Assembly (NCBI RefSeq): GCF_030068615.1
Contig: NZ_JASJOC010000011.1
Coordinates: forward strand, 36,722 to 100,721
DNA: 64,000 nucleotides
Reading direction: 5' to 3'
Origin: Halostagnicola sp. A-GB9-2
GTDB taxonomy: Archaea; Halobacteriota; Halobacteria; Halobacteriales; Natrialbaceae
Shown here: one piece after another, positions 50,348 to 58,935 of the stretch
Numbering within the stretch: the first letter of the stretch is position 1
Layout: every line of letters begins with the position of its first letter
Notes under the pieces: generated by a model
Seen by the model: the letters and a program-made list of their open reading frames with translations, nothing else
The model's database searches: none
What the model was told of the DNA's origin: nothing
Position numbers and translations under genes: made by a program

Positions 50348-51790
50348 ATGTCAACAGATAACTCGAAGCGTGACGCGGAAGTCGATCACGTTGAGTACGG
50401 AACCGTCGAGCACGCCGATCCGGGTTCGGCGAGCGACGACACGTGGGACACCGTTGAGGCGGACAGCGCGACGGTCGCGTTCGACTGGGGCTTCGAGGAA
50501 CCGCCAGCGGTCGTTATCGAACCCACCGAAGAAACATCGGTCGGCCTCCACCGGGCGATCAACGTCTCCGCGACCGGCTTCGAGACCCGGTGGATGGTCT
50601 ACGGCACCGAATCGACTGCCGTCGACGGTCACTGGGCGGCGTTCGGCGAGGCCGGTCAGAGTCGCGGTCACGAACCAAGTGCGAGCGAGATACACGTTAG
50701 GCCGGGCGGTCCATGGCCGACCGAAACCCAGCAGCTGAACATCAACTCGCTGCACGATTACGAGCAACTCGAGCGCACACTCGAGCGGATCGAACGCAAG
50801 GGGAACGGCCGGGTGACCGTCGAGTCAGCGGGCGAGTCGAACGAGGGTCGAGACCTTTATCTCGCGACCGTCGGCAACGGTGACACGGATGTCTTCCTCT
50901 TCGCCGAGCAACACGCCGACGAGGCGACCGGCTGCGAGGCCTTGTTGAATCTGCTCGAGGAGCTCGCCGCAGGCGGACAGTGGAGTGACCTGCTCGAGGA
51001 GCTCACCCTCCACGTGATGCCGCGGGCGAACCCGGACGGCGTCGAGTACGGGGAGCTTCGCCACCGGTTCAACGTCGATCCGGACGCACCCGCCAGGGAC
51101 GAATCAGCCGGAATCTACACCGATTACGACGGCGCGGGAGTTGGCTGGGATGTCAACCGATACCACTGGTTTGACTGGACCGAGAGCGAACTGTATCAGA
51201 ACTATCCTGAGGAGTATCCCGAAAATCCCGTCCCCGAAGCGCAGATCCTCGTGGACACGATCGAGGCAATTGACCCGCTCTGGGTCGCCGACTTCCACAA
51301 TCAGTACCACTACGTCAGCGACGAGGGCGAGAACATCACCGGTTCGATTTACTGGCCGACGGCTTCGGGGGCCGACCCCGACGCACAGGACCTTTCGAAA
51401 CAGCTCTGCCGTGGTATCTACGATGATGTCGACTCGCAGGGCAACACGACGCTCACCCAGTTCCCCGGCGGCGACACTCGCGGGATCGCCCGCAACAGTT
51501 ACGGCGAACGGGGAATCGGCTGCGTGCTGATCGAGATGCGCGGCCAGACTGACGAGTTCGGCCAGAAATCCGGTGGCCAACTCATCAGGACCGCTTACGA
51601 GATGGCGGTGAGCATGCTCGAGCGAACCGCCGATGAGTCCGTCTTCGACGTCGATCCGGCCGCGGTCGAGGAGATTCCCGAACGCGGCGAACGACATCAA
51701 CGGACGTTCCACCCGTCCGAAGAACTGGCCGCCGAACTCGAGGAATCGGAAACCGAACTGGACGATGACCATTTCGAGTGTACCTGCTAA
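50348..51790 (+). CDS. M14-type zinc carboxypeptidase-like protein with N-terminal H-type-lectin-like domain
   Basis: 480 aa from ATG 50348 (MSTDNSKRDAEVDHVEYGT). Residues 12-100 resemble an H-type lectin beta-sandwich (VEYGTVEHADPG, VAFDWGFEEPPAVVIEP, GFETRWMVYG, GHWAAFG). The peptidase follows: zinc ligands HxxE in FAEQHADEATGCEALL, VMPRANPDGVEYGELRHR, third ligand in VADFHNQYHYV, catalytic Glu in GCVLIEMRGQTDEFG. No signal peptide is seen. First of three closely spaced genes; the next starts 5 bp after its stop and has the same lectin-like domain. Confidence 0.85.
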   Translation: MSTDNSKRDAEVDHVEYGTVEHADPGSASDDTWDTVEADSATVAFDWGFEEPPAVVIEPTEETSVGLHRAINVSATGFETRWMVYGTESTAVDGHWAAFGEAGQSRGHEPSASEIHVRPGGPWPTETQQLNINSLHDYEQLERTLERIERKGNGRVTVESAGESNEGRDLYLATVGNGDTDVFLFAEQHADEATGCEALLNLLEELAAGGQWSDLLEELTLHVMPRANPDGVEYGELRHRFNVDPDAPARDESAGIYTDYDGAGVGWDVNRYHWFDWTESELYQNYPEEYPENPVPEAQILVDTIEAIDPLWVADFHNQYHYVSDEGENITGSIYWPTASGADPDAQDLSKQLCRGIYDDVDSQGNTTLTQFPGGDTRGIARNSYGERGIGCVLIEMRGQTDEFGQKSGGQLIRTAYEMAVSMLERTADESVFDVDPAAVEEIPERGERHQRTFHPSEELAAELEESETELDDDHFECTC

Positions 51791-51795
51791 CTACC

Positions 51796-52449
51796 ATGAC
51801 TAACGACACTGAACATACGGCTACCCCCTCAGAACGTCCGACTACCACCACTGAATCGACGACGGACGAACCACAACCGGCTGGCGACCTCAGGGAGGCC
51901 ACGGAAGGTCGCCCTCCATTCGATCCGCGATTGGCTGAGATCACAGGCAAGCCTGGCTCGAGCGATCAGAGCCGATCCCCGAACGGCGTCCAGTCGCCGA
52001 CTTCGGCAATCGCCCCGACAGCCGAATCGGGATTCGGTCTCCCTCTCGAACGACGTCATGTGATCGCGAGCGCTCTCGCAGCGCTCGGTATCGCCAGCGT
52101 GGGCAGCGCTCAGGCCAGACACGGAAACAACGGACAAGGAAATGGACAGGGCCAGGGGCGTGGACAGGGCGATATCGACGTCAAAAGGGGAATCGTCTCC
52201 CACGAGAGTCCGGGTGCGGCAGACGACGGCACCTGGAACACGTACGAAGTCGACCAGCAGTCGGTGAATTTCGAGGACTCCTTCGAGGCCCCGCCAATCG
52301 TCTTCATCGGCTCGACCAGCTACACTACCATCGGGATTTTCCGGGCGATCGACGTGACGGAGCACGGGTTCGAATCCCGATGGATGGTCTACCAGAGTAA
52401 TTCGTTCGCCGCGCCGGACGCCCAATGGGTCGCAGTTGGTCTATCATGA
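51796..52449 (+). CDS. H-type-lectin-like protein with an internal Tat-like signal
   Basis: 217 aa from ATG 51796 (MTNDTEHTATPSERPTTTT). A long Thr/Ser/Pro-rich leader ends in LERRHVIASALAALGIASVG (twin Arg at residues 86-87), a Tat-like signal placed unusually far in. A Gly/Asn/Gln-rich spacer follows, then a domain parallel to that of the M14 gene: RGIVSHESPGAADDGTWNTY, VNFEDSFEAPPIVFIG, GFESRWMVYQ and AQWVAVGLS. It probably binds a glycan or other ligand outside the cell. Overlaps the next gene by 4 bp. Confidence 0.7.
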   Translation: MTNDTEHTATPSERPTTTTESTTDEPQPAGDLREATEGRPPFDPRLAEITGKPGSSDQSRSPNGVQSPTSAIAPTAESGFGLPLERRHVIASALAALGIASVGSAQARHGNNGQGNGQGQGRGQGDIDVKRGIVSHESPGAADDGTWNTYEVDQQSVNFEDSFEAPPIVFIGSTSYTTIGIFRAIDVTEHGFESRWMVYQSNSFAAPDAQWVAVGLS

Positions 52450-52778
52450 ACGTCGAACGACGCGAGATCACGAGCTCGAGTGATCCCACGGACGACCATC
52501 CCTGGTACGAACTCTCGGTCGACGAAGAGACTGGGACATTACGGATCGTCGACGAATCCGATGGCGGCCTGACGGCGACAATTTCGAACGGTGAGGAGAC
52601 GATCGGCTCCGGGAGCGACCTCAGCCCCGACGGTGATCGAATCTGGGCGCTAACTGAGGAGGGAGAATTACTCTCCTACAGTCCATCTGCGACCGAGGTG
52701 CCACCGCTTCGCGCTCATCTCGCCTGGTACCATGAGTCGACGGATACGCTCGAAGTGCTCGAGTTCGTCGAACCGTAA
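52446..52778 (+). CDS. small acidic protein of unknown function
   Basis: 110 aa from ATG 52446 (MNVERREITSSSDPTDDHP), overlapping the upstream stop (ATGA). Predicted all-beta: WYELSVDEETGTLRIVDES, LTATISNGEETIGSGSDLS, LLSYSPSATEVPPLRAHLAW and TDTLEVLEFVEP. No signal peptide, no family recognised. Translational coupling ties it to the lectin-like and M14 genes. Confidence 0.55.
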   Translation: MNVERREITSSSDPTDDHPWYELSVDEETGTLRIVDESDGGLTATISNGEETIGSGSDLSPDGDRIWALTEEGELLSYSPSATEVPPLRAHLAWYHESTDTLEVLEFVEP

Positions 52779-52975
52779 TCCCTGACGTTTGGAGTGTCGG
52801 TCGCTTTTATTTTTAGCCCCTCGGACGGGCGAGACTGCAGGAATCTCCGGACCTGTACGATTCTTTCGTGACAGCTGACGGTTGCTCCTCGGTTCTGATA
52901 GCGACACAAAAGCCTCGGAGTACTCGAGATGCTCGCAACAGAACCCGTATTAGAGTGGCGACTACTCTCGAAACT

Positions 52976-53533
52976 ATGGCGAGTGAACGAGAGAAAATGG
53001 TGAACGGGGAGTTGTACGATCCTGATGATCCGCAATTAGTTGCCCGCCGGCGGGAGACAAGAGAGCTTACCGAGGAATACAATGAAACGCCAGTGTCCGA
53101 CGAAGCACAACGTACGGCGCTTGTGAACGAACTGTTCGGCTCCGTCGGGGACGATGTGTACCTCGAGCCGCCGTTTCGCTGTGACTATGGCTTCAACATT
53201 CACGTCGGTGACGACTTCTACACGAATTTCGAGTGTGTCATTTTGGACGCCTGCCCGGTTACGATCGGGGACGACTGCATGCTCGGTCCTGGTGTCCATA
53301 TCTACACCGCGACGCATCCACTCGAGGCAGCCGAACGAGTGAAAGGCCCCGAATACGGAAAACCAGTGACGATCGGCGATAATGTCTGGATCGGCGGTCG
53401 AGCGGTTCTCAACCCCGGCGTGACCATCGGGGACGGAGCAGTAATAGGATCCGGTGCGGTCGTCACCGAGGACGTTCCCGAAAACGTCGTCGTTCAGGGC
53501 AATCCTGCAGAAATCATCAAGGAAGTAGTGTAA
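52976..53533 (+). CDS. maa: maltose/galactoside O-acetyltransferase-type sugar acetyltransferase
   Basis: 185 aa from ATG 52976 ([19 protein letters not shown]). The N terminus [20 protein letters not shown] is the Mac domain; the rest is a left-handed beta helix with hexapeptide repeats ([60 protein letters not shown]) and the catalytic His in TATHPL. It acetylates sugars with acetyl-CoA; the exact acceptor is unknown. Confidence 0.92.
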   Translation: MASEREKMVNGELYDPDDPQLVARRRETRELTEEYNETPVSDEAQRTALVNELFGSVGDDVYLEPPFRCDYGFNIHVGDDFYTNFECVILDACPVTIGDDCMLGPGVHIYTATHPLEAAERVKGPEYGKPVTIGDNVWIGGRAVLNPGVTIGDGAVIGSGAVVTEDVPENVVVQGNPAEIIKEVV

Positions 53534-53582
53534 ATAAACCGGACCGCTGGAGCGTACTTCTCACCTGACGGTTGTCCAGCGG

Positions 53583-53996
53583 CTAGTTAGTCTCTTCACC
53601 CGCGTAAATTTCTTCCCAGCTCACGTCCGCGGATCGCTGAACGGGCTCGAGGTAGATCCTCCCCCGTCGAATCCGGCCGTCAGGGATACTCTTGATAACG
53701 ACGCCCCGGACGTTCAGTTCGTCGCCGTCGGTTTGGGTCCCTTGCATCCGCATTTCGATCCAGGCCGTCTCGCCAGCAACCGTCGTTCGCGGAAACTCGA
53801 CTGACAGATCGGGGGTCGTCTCGAACATCTGTATCCAGTTCTTTCGAACCTGTTCGCGGCCGGTAAACGAACGTTCGGGATGTGCCGGCGTTTCGCTCCG
53901 GTAGTCCTCGTGGAAACACGAGAGCAACGTCTCGAGGTCGTGGTTGTTCATCGCCCGCAGAAACCGATCCACGATGTCTTTGGTAGTTTGTTCCAC
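53583..53996 (-). CDS. NTF2-like/SnoaL-type protein
   Basis: 137 aa from ATG 53996 (MEQTTKDIVDRFLRAMNNH). Cone-shaped NTF2 fold: FLRAMNNHDLETLLSCFHED, FTGREQVRKNWIQMFETTPD, LSVEFPRTTVAGETAWIEMR and IRRGRIYLEPVQR. Members are small-molecule-binding proteins or cyclases. Single gene, no informative neighbour. Confidence 0.8.
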   Translation of the reverse strand: MEQTTKDIVDRFLRAMNNHDLETLLSCFHEDYRSETPAHPERSFTGREQVRKNWIQMFETTPDLSVEFPRTTVAGETAWIEMRMQGTQTDGDELNVRGVVIKSIPDGRIRRGRIYLEPVQRSADVSWEEIYAGEETN

Positions 53997-54173
53997 GCTC
54001 TTTCATCCGTCGGCGGCGGCGATAAACCCGTAGTTAGAAGACGGTGGACTGTTCCGAAAACCGGCCGATTCAGCCTCTGACGCGACCGATAGACACTTCC
54101 ACGAAGAGCGAACATGTCGACCGTGACGGTTGCGAAACCGCCGTGGGAAATTCGAGTCGGGTCCGGATGACGG

Positions 54174-54365
54174 TCATATCGACCGATCCCCGGCATCGGA
54201 TGTTACGTAGTCGAGAACAACCATGACAATAAAATAGAGAATCGCAACAGCGAAGATGAAGCCCCAGTTGATGGCACCCTGCCAGTACTGAAACACGCTG
54301 AGAACGAGCACGACGATACCAGCACCGATCAGGTGGCGTTGCAGGCGTAGCGAAGATGCGTCCAT
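54174..54365 (-). CDS. small two-helix membrane protein
   Basis: 63 aa from ATG 54365 (MDASSLRLQRHLIGAGIVV); a TTG start at 54389 overlapping the preceding gene is also possible. Two membrane helices: LIGAGIVVLVLSVFQYWQGA and WGFIFAVAILYFIVMVVLDY. It follows the methyltransferase gene closely on the same strand. Function unknown. Confidence 0.6.
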   Translation of the reverse strand: MDASSLRLQRHLIGAGIVVLVLSVFQYWQGAINWGFIFAVAILYFIVMVVLDYVTSDAGDRSI

Positions 54366-54385
54366 ATTCAATGATATGTTGGTGC

Positions 54386-55075
54386 TCAAATAAAACTATC
54401 CTCACCGGTTCGTGGTCGTTCCGCCCGGAGCGTAAACACGGTCCCGTGCATGTACGTACTGAACTGGTCGTATCCCCCGAAGACGTCAGTTATCACCTGT
54501 GGGACGTGCTCGTCCGAGTTCCAATTCGCGTACCACCGAAGGAATCGTCGCAACAACGGATTGAGCGCTTTTGCGGGTCCGGACTGAAACTCCTGCAGGT
54601 CGAGGACCCCCATCGTTCCACCCGGTTCGAGTGCCGCGTAGACGTTTTGAACCGTTCGCTCGACATCGGGCATGACGCTCAGGGAGAGCGTCGCAACGAC
54701 CGCGTCGTAGGGGCCGCCCAGATCGGCGGTCGTCGCGTCGGCGTGGATCACTTCGACGTTCTCCCAGCCGCTTTCTTGGACTCGCCGGTTCGCCTTCTCG
54801 ACCATCGCCGGGCTGTAATCGATCGCCAGTAGCCTGCCGTCTTCGCCGATAGCGTTCCGAATTAGACCGAAATTGACGCCCGGCCCACAACCGACCTCGA
54901 GGACGGTATCTCCCTCGCTGATCTCGAGGTCCGCGATCAGTTCTTCGCGGATCGGCTCGAAATCGCGTTCGCTCATCCCGTACCAGTTACTCCATCGGTT
55001 CCAGACGGATTCACTGCGCGCTAAATGGTCCTCGTATTCCGTTTCGGCTTCCGGCTGGCGGTCGATTTCCGTCAT
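54386..55075 (-). CDS. class I SAM-dependent methyltransferase
   Basis: 229 aa from ATG 55075 (MTEIDRQPEAETEYEDHLA); open frame continues to 55156. Motif I VLEVGCGPGVNFGLI, motif II region LLAIDYSPAMVEKANRRV, then ADLGGPYDAVVATLSLS and LEPGGTMGVLDLQEFQSG. Resembles UbiE/COQ5-like and phospholipid or arsenite methyltransferases in outline; lacks the Cys set of ArsM. A small membrane protein follows. Confidence 0.88.
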   Translation of the reverse strand: MTEIDRQPEAETEYEDHLARSESVWNRWSNWYGMSERDFEPIREELIADLEISEGDTVLEVGCGPGVNFGLIRNAIGEDGRLLAIDYSPAMVEKANRRVQESGWENVEVIHADATTADLGGPYDAVVATLSLSVMPDVERTVQNVYAALEPGGTMGVLDLQEFQSGPAKALNPLLRRFLRWYANWNSDEHVPQVITDVFGGYDQFSTYMHGTVFTLRAERPRTGEDSFI

Positions 55076-55261
55076 CGGTGCGGCCTCGAATTCGACGAGT
55101 TTCGGACGATTGTGTGGTATACTGCCGGCTGTAACTATATGAAGGTTCTCGTACACTCGAGGCGACGAGAATCGGAACGACTGACAGCCGACAGTATCAA
55201 GAACTGCTCGGATCCTGCTCCGTTCAGGACAATTCCGTCGACGAACTCTCTCTTGTCCGAA

Positions 55262-55603
55262 CTACCGGTTCGGGTTTGCCAGGTGATAGAGCGGTTCGAA
55301 ATCACCGGCGTTCTCTCCGTCCTCGAGACAGTTCCGCATGACCTTTTTGTGTTTGGTATCGATTTCGTGGGTCGATTCCTCGAAGGTTTTCCAGACCTGT
55401 TCGAGGTCTTCGGCCTCGATGTATGTCACGAGGAACGTCCCGTCGGGCGTTTCCTCGAGAAACGCCGTCTCCGTGTACACTCCTTCATTTTGGAGCGTTT
55501 CGAGGGCCGCTCCACTTCGGTCTCGCACCGTTTCCATCCAGTCTTTTAGCTGATCGACTTCTTTCGGATCGACCTTCTGTTTGAGCAGGGTTGCCTCCGT
55601 CAT
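55262..55603 (-). CDS. DUF6176-like protein
   Basis: 113 aa from ATG 55603 (MTEATLLKQKVDPKEVDQLK). The pattern KVDPKEVDQLKDWMETVRDR, ALETLQNEGVYTETAFLEET, GTFLVTYIEAEDLEQVWKTF and HLANPNR matches the haloarchaeal DUF6176 family, a dimeric alpha-beta barrel candidate. Function unknown; monocistronic. Confidence 0.7.
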   Translation of the reverse strand: MTEATLLKQKVDPKEVDQLKDWMETVRDRSGAALETLQNEGVYTETAFLEETPDGTFLVTYIEAEDLEQVWKTFEESTHEIDTKHKKVMRNCLEDGENAGDFEPLYHLANPNR

Positions 55604-55839
55604 AGGGGTGGGTTCCTGTGGAAGCTACATAAGCGCCAGTGCGCACGTCCCCTCCGTTTCACTCACCCGTCGATTGCTCGACGGAACTGGTTAGTTTGTC
55701 CAGGAGTTGGCTCTTCCACCTCGAGTCCGTCTCGATTCGACGTTTCAAATTCCACTGTCTATAGCCACCTCCGTTCTCTTCGAGTGAATCTCTTAGAGCC
55801 GATACTATCTCGCACGTTGTCCGTTTATCCGAATGATTC

Positions 55840-55995
55840 GTGGTGATAAATGACCCGAATTCGGAAACCGGAATCGACCACGTCGAGTGCGGCACCGTCG
55901 AACGCGGTGATCCGGGTCCAGAGCGCGACGACACGGGTGACACCGTCGAGGCCGATCGTGCGAGCGTCGCGTTCGACTGGGGCTTCCACGACCTG
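55840..55995 (+). pseudogene. fragment of the H-type-lectin-like domain
   Basis: About 50 codons read TGIDHVECGTVERGDPGPE, then RDDTGDTVEADRASVAFDWG and F, close to residues 11-48 of the M14 gene product at 50348. The similarity ends exactly where the mgtE gene begins from the other side, so this is a truncated duplication rather than a gene. Confidence 0.75.
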
Positions 55996-56000
55996 TGCGC

Positions 56001-57260
56001 TTACAACAGAATTGCCTGCGCTAATCCGAGGAATACGAAAAAGCCCAACACGTCAGTCGCCGTGGTGATAAAGATCGTCGCAGAAGTGGCCGGATCGTAC
56101 CCGATCCGGTCGAGTAATAGCGGGGTGATCGCACCGAAGAAGCCCGCGATCACCAGGTTTGCAACCATCGAAACACCGATAACTGCACCGAGTAGGATAC
56201 CGAACTCTCCGTAGGAGAAGGCGATAGCGATGATAGCGACAAGCGCCCCCGTAATGAGCCCGTTGATGGCTCCTGCGACAACCTCGTTGACGACGACGCG
56301 CTTTCCGGTGTTGAGCGAAACCTCGTCCAGGGAGATCCCCCGAACGGTGACTGCCATCGCCTGCGTTCCGGCATTTCCCCCCATCCCTGCGACGACCGGC
56401 ATGTACGCGGCCAGTATGGCGACGGCGGCGATGGTCGACTCGAACAACCCGACGACCGCTGCAGCCATAAACGCTGTACCGAGGTTGAGAATTAGCCATT
56501 TGTACCGCCTCCGCACTTTCTCGGCGGGGCTGTCGAGTACGCTCTCTTCCTCGGCGACGCCGGAAAACTCGTAGAGTGTTTCGCCCCGCGCCTCTTCGAT
56601 CATCATCAGCAGGTCGTCGGCGTGGATCACGCCGAGAATATCGTCCTCCTCGTCGAGGACTGCGACGGTTCGCTCGCGGTTCTCCCGGAACACCTCGAGC
56701 ACCGCTTCGTCGTCGCGGTCATACCGGATGTGTGGTGTCTCTTGAATGTAGTCGGTAATCGTCTCTCTTTCCCGGTCAGCCACCGAGAGCGCCGCGCCCG
56801 GGAGTTCGCCGAGGAGTTTGTTCTCATCGGTGATGAAAATCGTCGGTACTCGACCTGTACGATCTTCGAAGCGACGAACGCGCTCGGTCACTTCGTCGAA
56901 TTCTCGAGATCCGTCGACGGTGACGAAATCAAGGTTCATCAACCCTGCCGCACTTTCAGGGTTGAACGACAGCAGAAAATCGATTTTCTCGCGCCGCTCG
57001 CTATCGAGGGTGGCGAGTACGGTCTCGCGGGCCTCTTCATCGACATGCTCGAGGACATCCGTCACTTCGTCCGGATCGAGCCGAGTAACAAACGTGTTTA
57101 ATTGCGAACGGCTCATATCGGCAACGACTCTCTTCCGAACGTCTTCGGGGAGCGCGAAAAACAGATCGCGCCACTCGTTTCGCGGTAGATCGGTGAACGA
57201 ATCAGAGGGATCCGGAGATGTTGCGATACTCTCCCGGATATCCCTCAGCTGACTGGGCAT
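56001..57260 (-). CDS. mgtE: MgtE-type magnesium transporter
   Basis: 419 aa from ATG 57260 (MPSQLRDIRESIATSPDPS). N-terminal superhelical MgtE domain (DVRKRVVADMSRSQLNTFV, LDPDEVTDVLEHVDEEARET), a CBS pair (VPTIFITDENKLLGELPGAA and RTVAVLDEEDDILGVIHADD), then five membrane segments with the conserved AGMGGNAGTQAMAVTVRGI stretch that lines the Mg pore. Full length. It should be a CBS-gated Mg2+ channel in the membrane. Its 3' end adjoins a lectin-domain fragment. Confidence 0.94.
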   Translation of the reverse strand: MPSQLRDIRESIATSPDPSDSFTDLPRNEWRDLFFALPEDVRKRVVADMSRSQLNTFVTRLDPDEVTDVLEHVDEEARETVLATLDSERREKIDFLLSFNPESAAGLMNLDFVTVDGSREFDEVTERVRRFEDRTGRVPTIFITDENKLLGELPGAALSVADRERETITDYIQETPHIRYDRDDEAVLEVFRENRERTVAVLDEEDDILGVIHADDLLMMIEEARGETLYEFSGVAEEESVLDSPAEKVRRRYKWLILNLGTAFMAAAVVGLFESTIAAVAILAAYMPVVAGMGGNAGTQAMAVTVRGISLDEVSLNTGKRVVVNEVVAGAINGLITGALVAIIAIAFSYGEFGILLGAVIGVSMVANLVIAGFFGAITPLLLDRIGYDPATSATIFITTATDVLGFFVFLGLAQAILL

Positions 57261-57439
57261 ACGTTGAAACCACAAGTGCGACACTTGATTGTACCGGGAC
57301 TATCGCGACCGTTGATACCCATTATTCGCTGATAAGTCTTGCAGGGACGACCGTCAGGCCTCGGTAGTGCGTTGGAACTCGGTTCGTTAGAAAGAACATA
57401 CGCGCCAATCACCGGTAGGGCGATACCGTCTTTGCCGAA

Positions 57440-57493
57440 CGTACCACTGTGTGTTCATTGGACACTGTTTAGACGGTTTAAACGTTCCACCAC
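57440..57493. repeat. nonamer array I, short remote satellite (6 units)
   Basis: CGTACCACT, GTGTGTTCA, TTGGACACT, GTTTAGACG, GTTTAAACG, TTCCACCAC in phase. GTTTAGACG and GTTTAAACG match the parA-array consensus. It lies in the 370-bp divergent gap between mgtE and the alpha/beta hydrolase gene, which is otherwise featureless. Confidence 0.6.
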
Positions 57494-57634
57494 GAGTTGC
57501 GTTGCGCGGTTTGACGACTGCGCTCGAGCCGAGATTTTGCGATAACGTCTTCACCTCTCTCCCGGTTATGACTGCCAGACGGGGAACCGATGTCGGTACG
57601 TCGGCTTTATTGTCAATGTCGTAGTCCGACTGCT

Positions 57635-58834
57635 ATGTCTCCCGACTACTTCGAGGGTGAGTTCGAGGGCCAACTCGAGCGTGCGCTCGGAAAAGTCTAC
57701 TACGGCTGTGCGGACGTCGGCGAGTGTTTCGCGACCGCCGATCGAATCGATGGGGGCGACTACGACAGCTGGTACGACGAGTGGTTCGCGACGGCCGAAA
57801 CGGTCGAGAACCGCGCACACGGCTCGCGCGAGGACAACCATCTGGTAAGCGCTCGAGAGTCGTTTCTTCGCGCGACCGAGTACTACCGATCGGCGTACTA
57901 CTTCCGCAGACACGATCTCGACGATCCGGATCTGCACGAGGCCTGGCGTCGCCAGCGCGAGTGTTTCCGAGCGGCGGCTTCGTTGCTCGACCATCCTTCC
58001 GAAGTCGTTGATATCCCGTTCGAGGGGACGACGCTCTCGGGCTATCTGTTCGCGCCGGACGCCACGGGAGCAGTACGGCCCACGATAATCGGTTTTCCGG
58101 GCTACGATTCGCCCGTCGAGGAGTCCTATCCGATGCTCGCGAAGGCGGCCCTCTCTCGGGGCTACAACTGCCTCATCTTCGAGGGACCCGGACAGGGAGG
58201 TACGCTGTACGAGAAACGCCTCTTCTTCTGCCCGGAGTACGAAACCGTTCTCGCCCCCGTCGTCGACTACGCCGTCCGGCGGCCGGAAGTCGATTCGTCT
58301 CGAGTCGCGCTGGTCGGACGAAGCTTCGGAGGTTACCTCGCGGCGCGAGCGGCCACGGGCGAACACCGCCTCGCCGCGCTCGTCGTCGACCCCGGAATCC
58401 ACGATCTCGGCTCCCTCTCGCTACAGCTGGTCCCCGAGGAGCGACGGGAGGCCGTCCTCGAGGGAGATCTTGACGCCGACGAGGCGCTCGACCAACAGCT
58501 CGAGGACCCACAGGGACTGGAATTCTTTGGGGCGCGGATGGCCGCCCACGACATCGATTCGCTCGGCGAGTACGTCCGCGAGTTGCAGGCGTACACGCTC
58601 GAAGGGCGCACCGATGCGATCCGGTGTCCCACGCTCGTTACCGACAACGAGTCCGATCGGCTCGCCGTCCAATCGAAGGAACTCGCGGAGATGCTTACGG
58701 CCCCGACGCGATACGTCGAGTTCACCGACGCCGAAGGTGCTGGCGGGCACTGCGAGAGCATGGCCCAATCGCTGTTTCACCGGCGAACGTTCGACTGGCT
58801 GAACGAGACGCTCGGCCGGACGACGGGTGCCTAG
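57635..58834 (+). CDS. alpha/beta hydrolase (2,6-dihydroxypseudooxynicotine-hydrolase/FrsA-like)
   Basis: 399 aa from ATG 57635 (MSPDYFEGEFEGQLERALG). An N-terminal helical lid (residues 1-125) precedes the hydrolase core: TTLSGYLFAPDATG, TIIGFPGYDSPVEE, nucleophile elbow VALVGRSFGGYLAARAAT with Ser, Asp in TLVTDNESDRLAV, and His in GAGGHCESM. The long lid and core order resemble C-C-bond or ester hydrolases of the DUF1100/FrsA group. Substrate unknown. Confidence 0.85.
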   Translation: MSPDYFEGEFEGQLERALGKVYYGCADVGECFATADRIDGGDYDSWYDEWFATAETVENRAHGSREDNHLVSARESFLRATEYYRSAYYFRRHDLDDPDLHEAWRRQRECFRAAASLLDHPSEVVDIPFEGTTLSGYLFAPDATGAVRPTIIGFPGYDSPVEESYPMLAKAALSRGYNCLIFEGPGQGGTLYEKRLFFCPEYETVLAPVVDYAVRRPEVDSSRVALVGRSFGGYLAARAATGEHRLAALVVDPGIHDLGSLSLQLVPEERREAVLEGDLDADEALDQQLEDPQGLEFFGARMAAHDIDSLGEYVRELQAYTLEGRTDAIRCPTLVTDNESDRLAVQSKELAEMLTAPTRYVEFTDAEGAGGHCESMAQSLFHRRTFDWLNETLGRTTGA

Positions 58835-58935
58835 AATCGCCGAACTCGAGCCAGTCGACGCTCGCATCAGTTGTCTCGAGCCGATTTCGCAGACGATTGC
58901 TACACGGTGACTGCGACTACCCACGTCGAAACGCG

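Noticed and set aside
52340..52400. tRNA T-arm-like string GGGTTCGAATCCC
   Set aside because: It lies inside the lectin-like coding sequence, encodes a conserved HGFESRWM stretch also seen in the M14 gene, and no acceptor or D/anticodon arms surround it.
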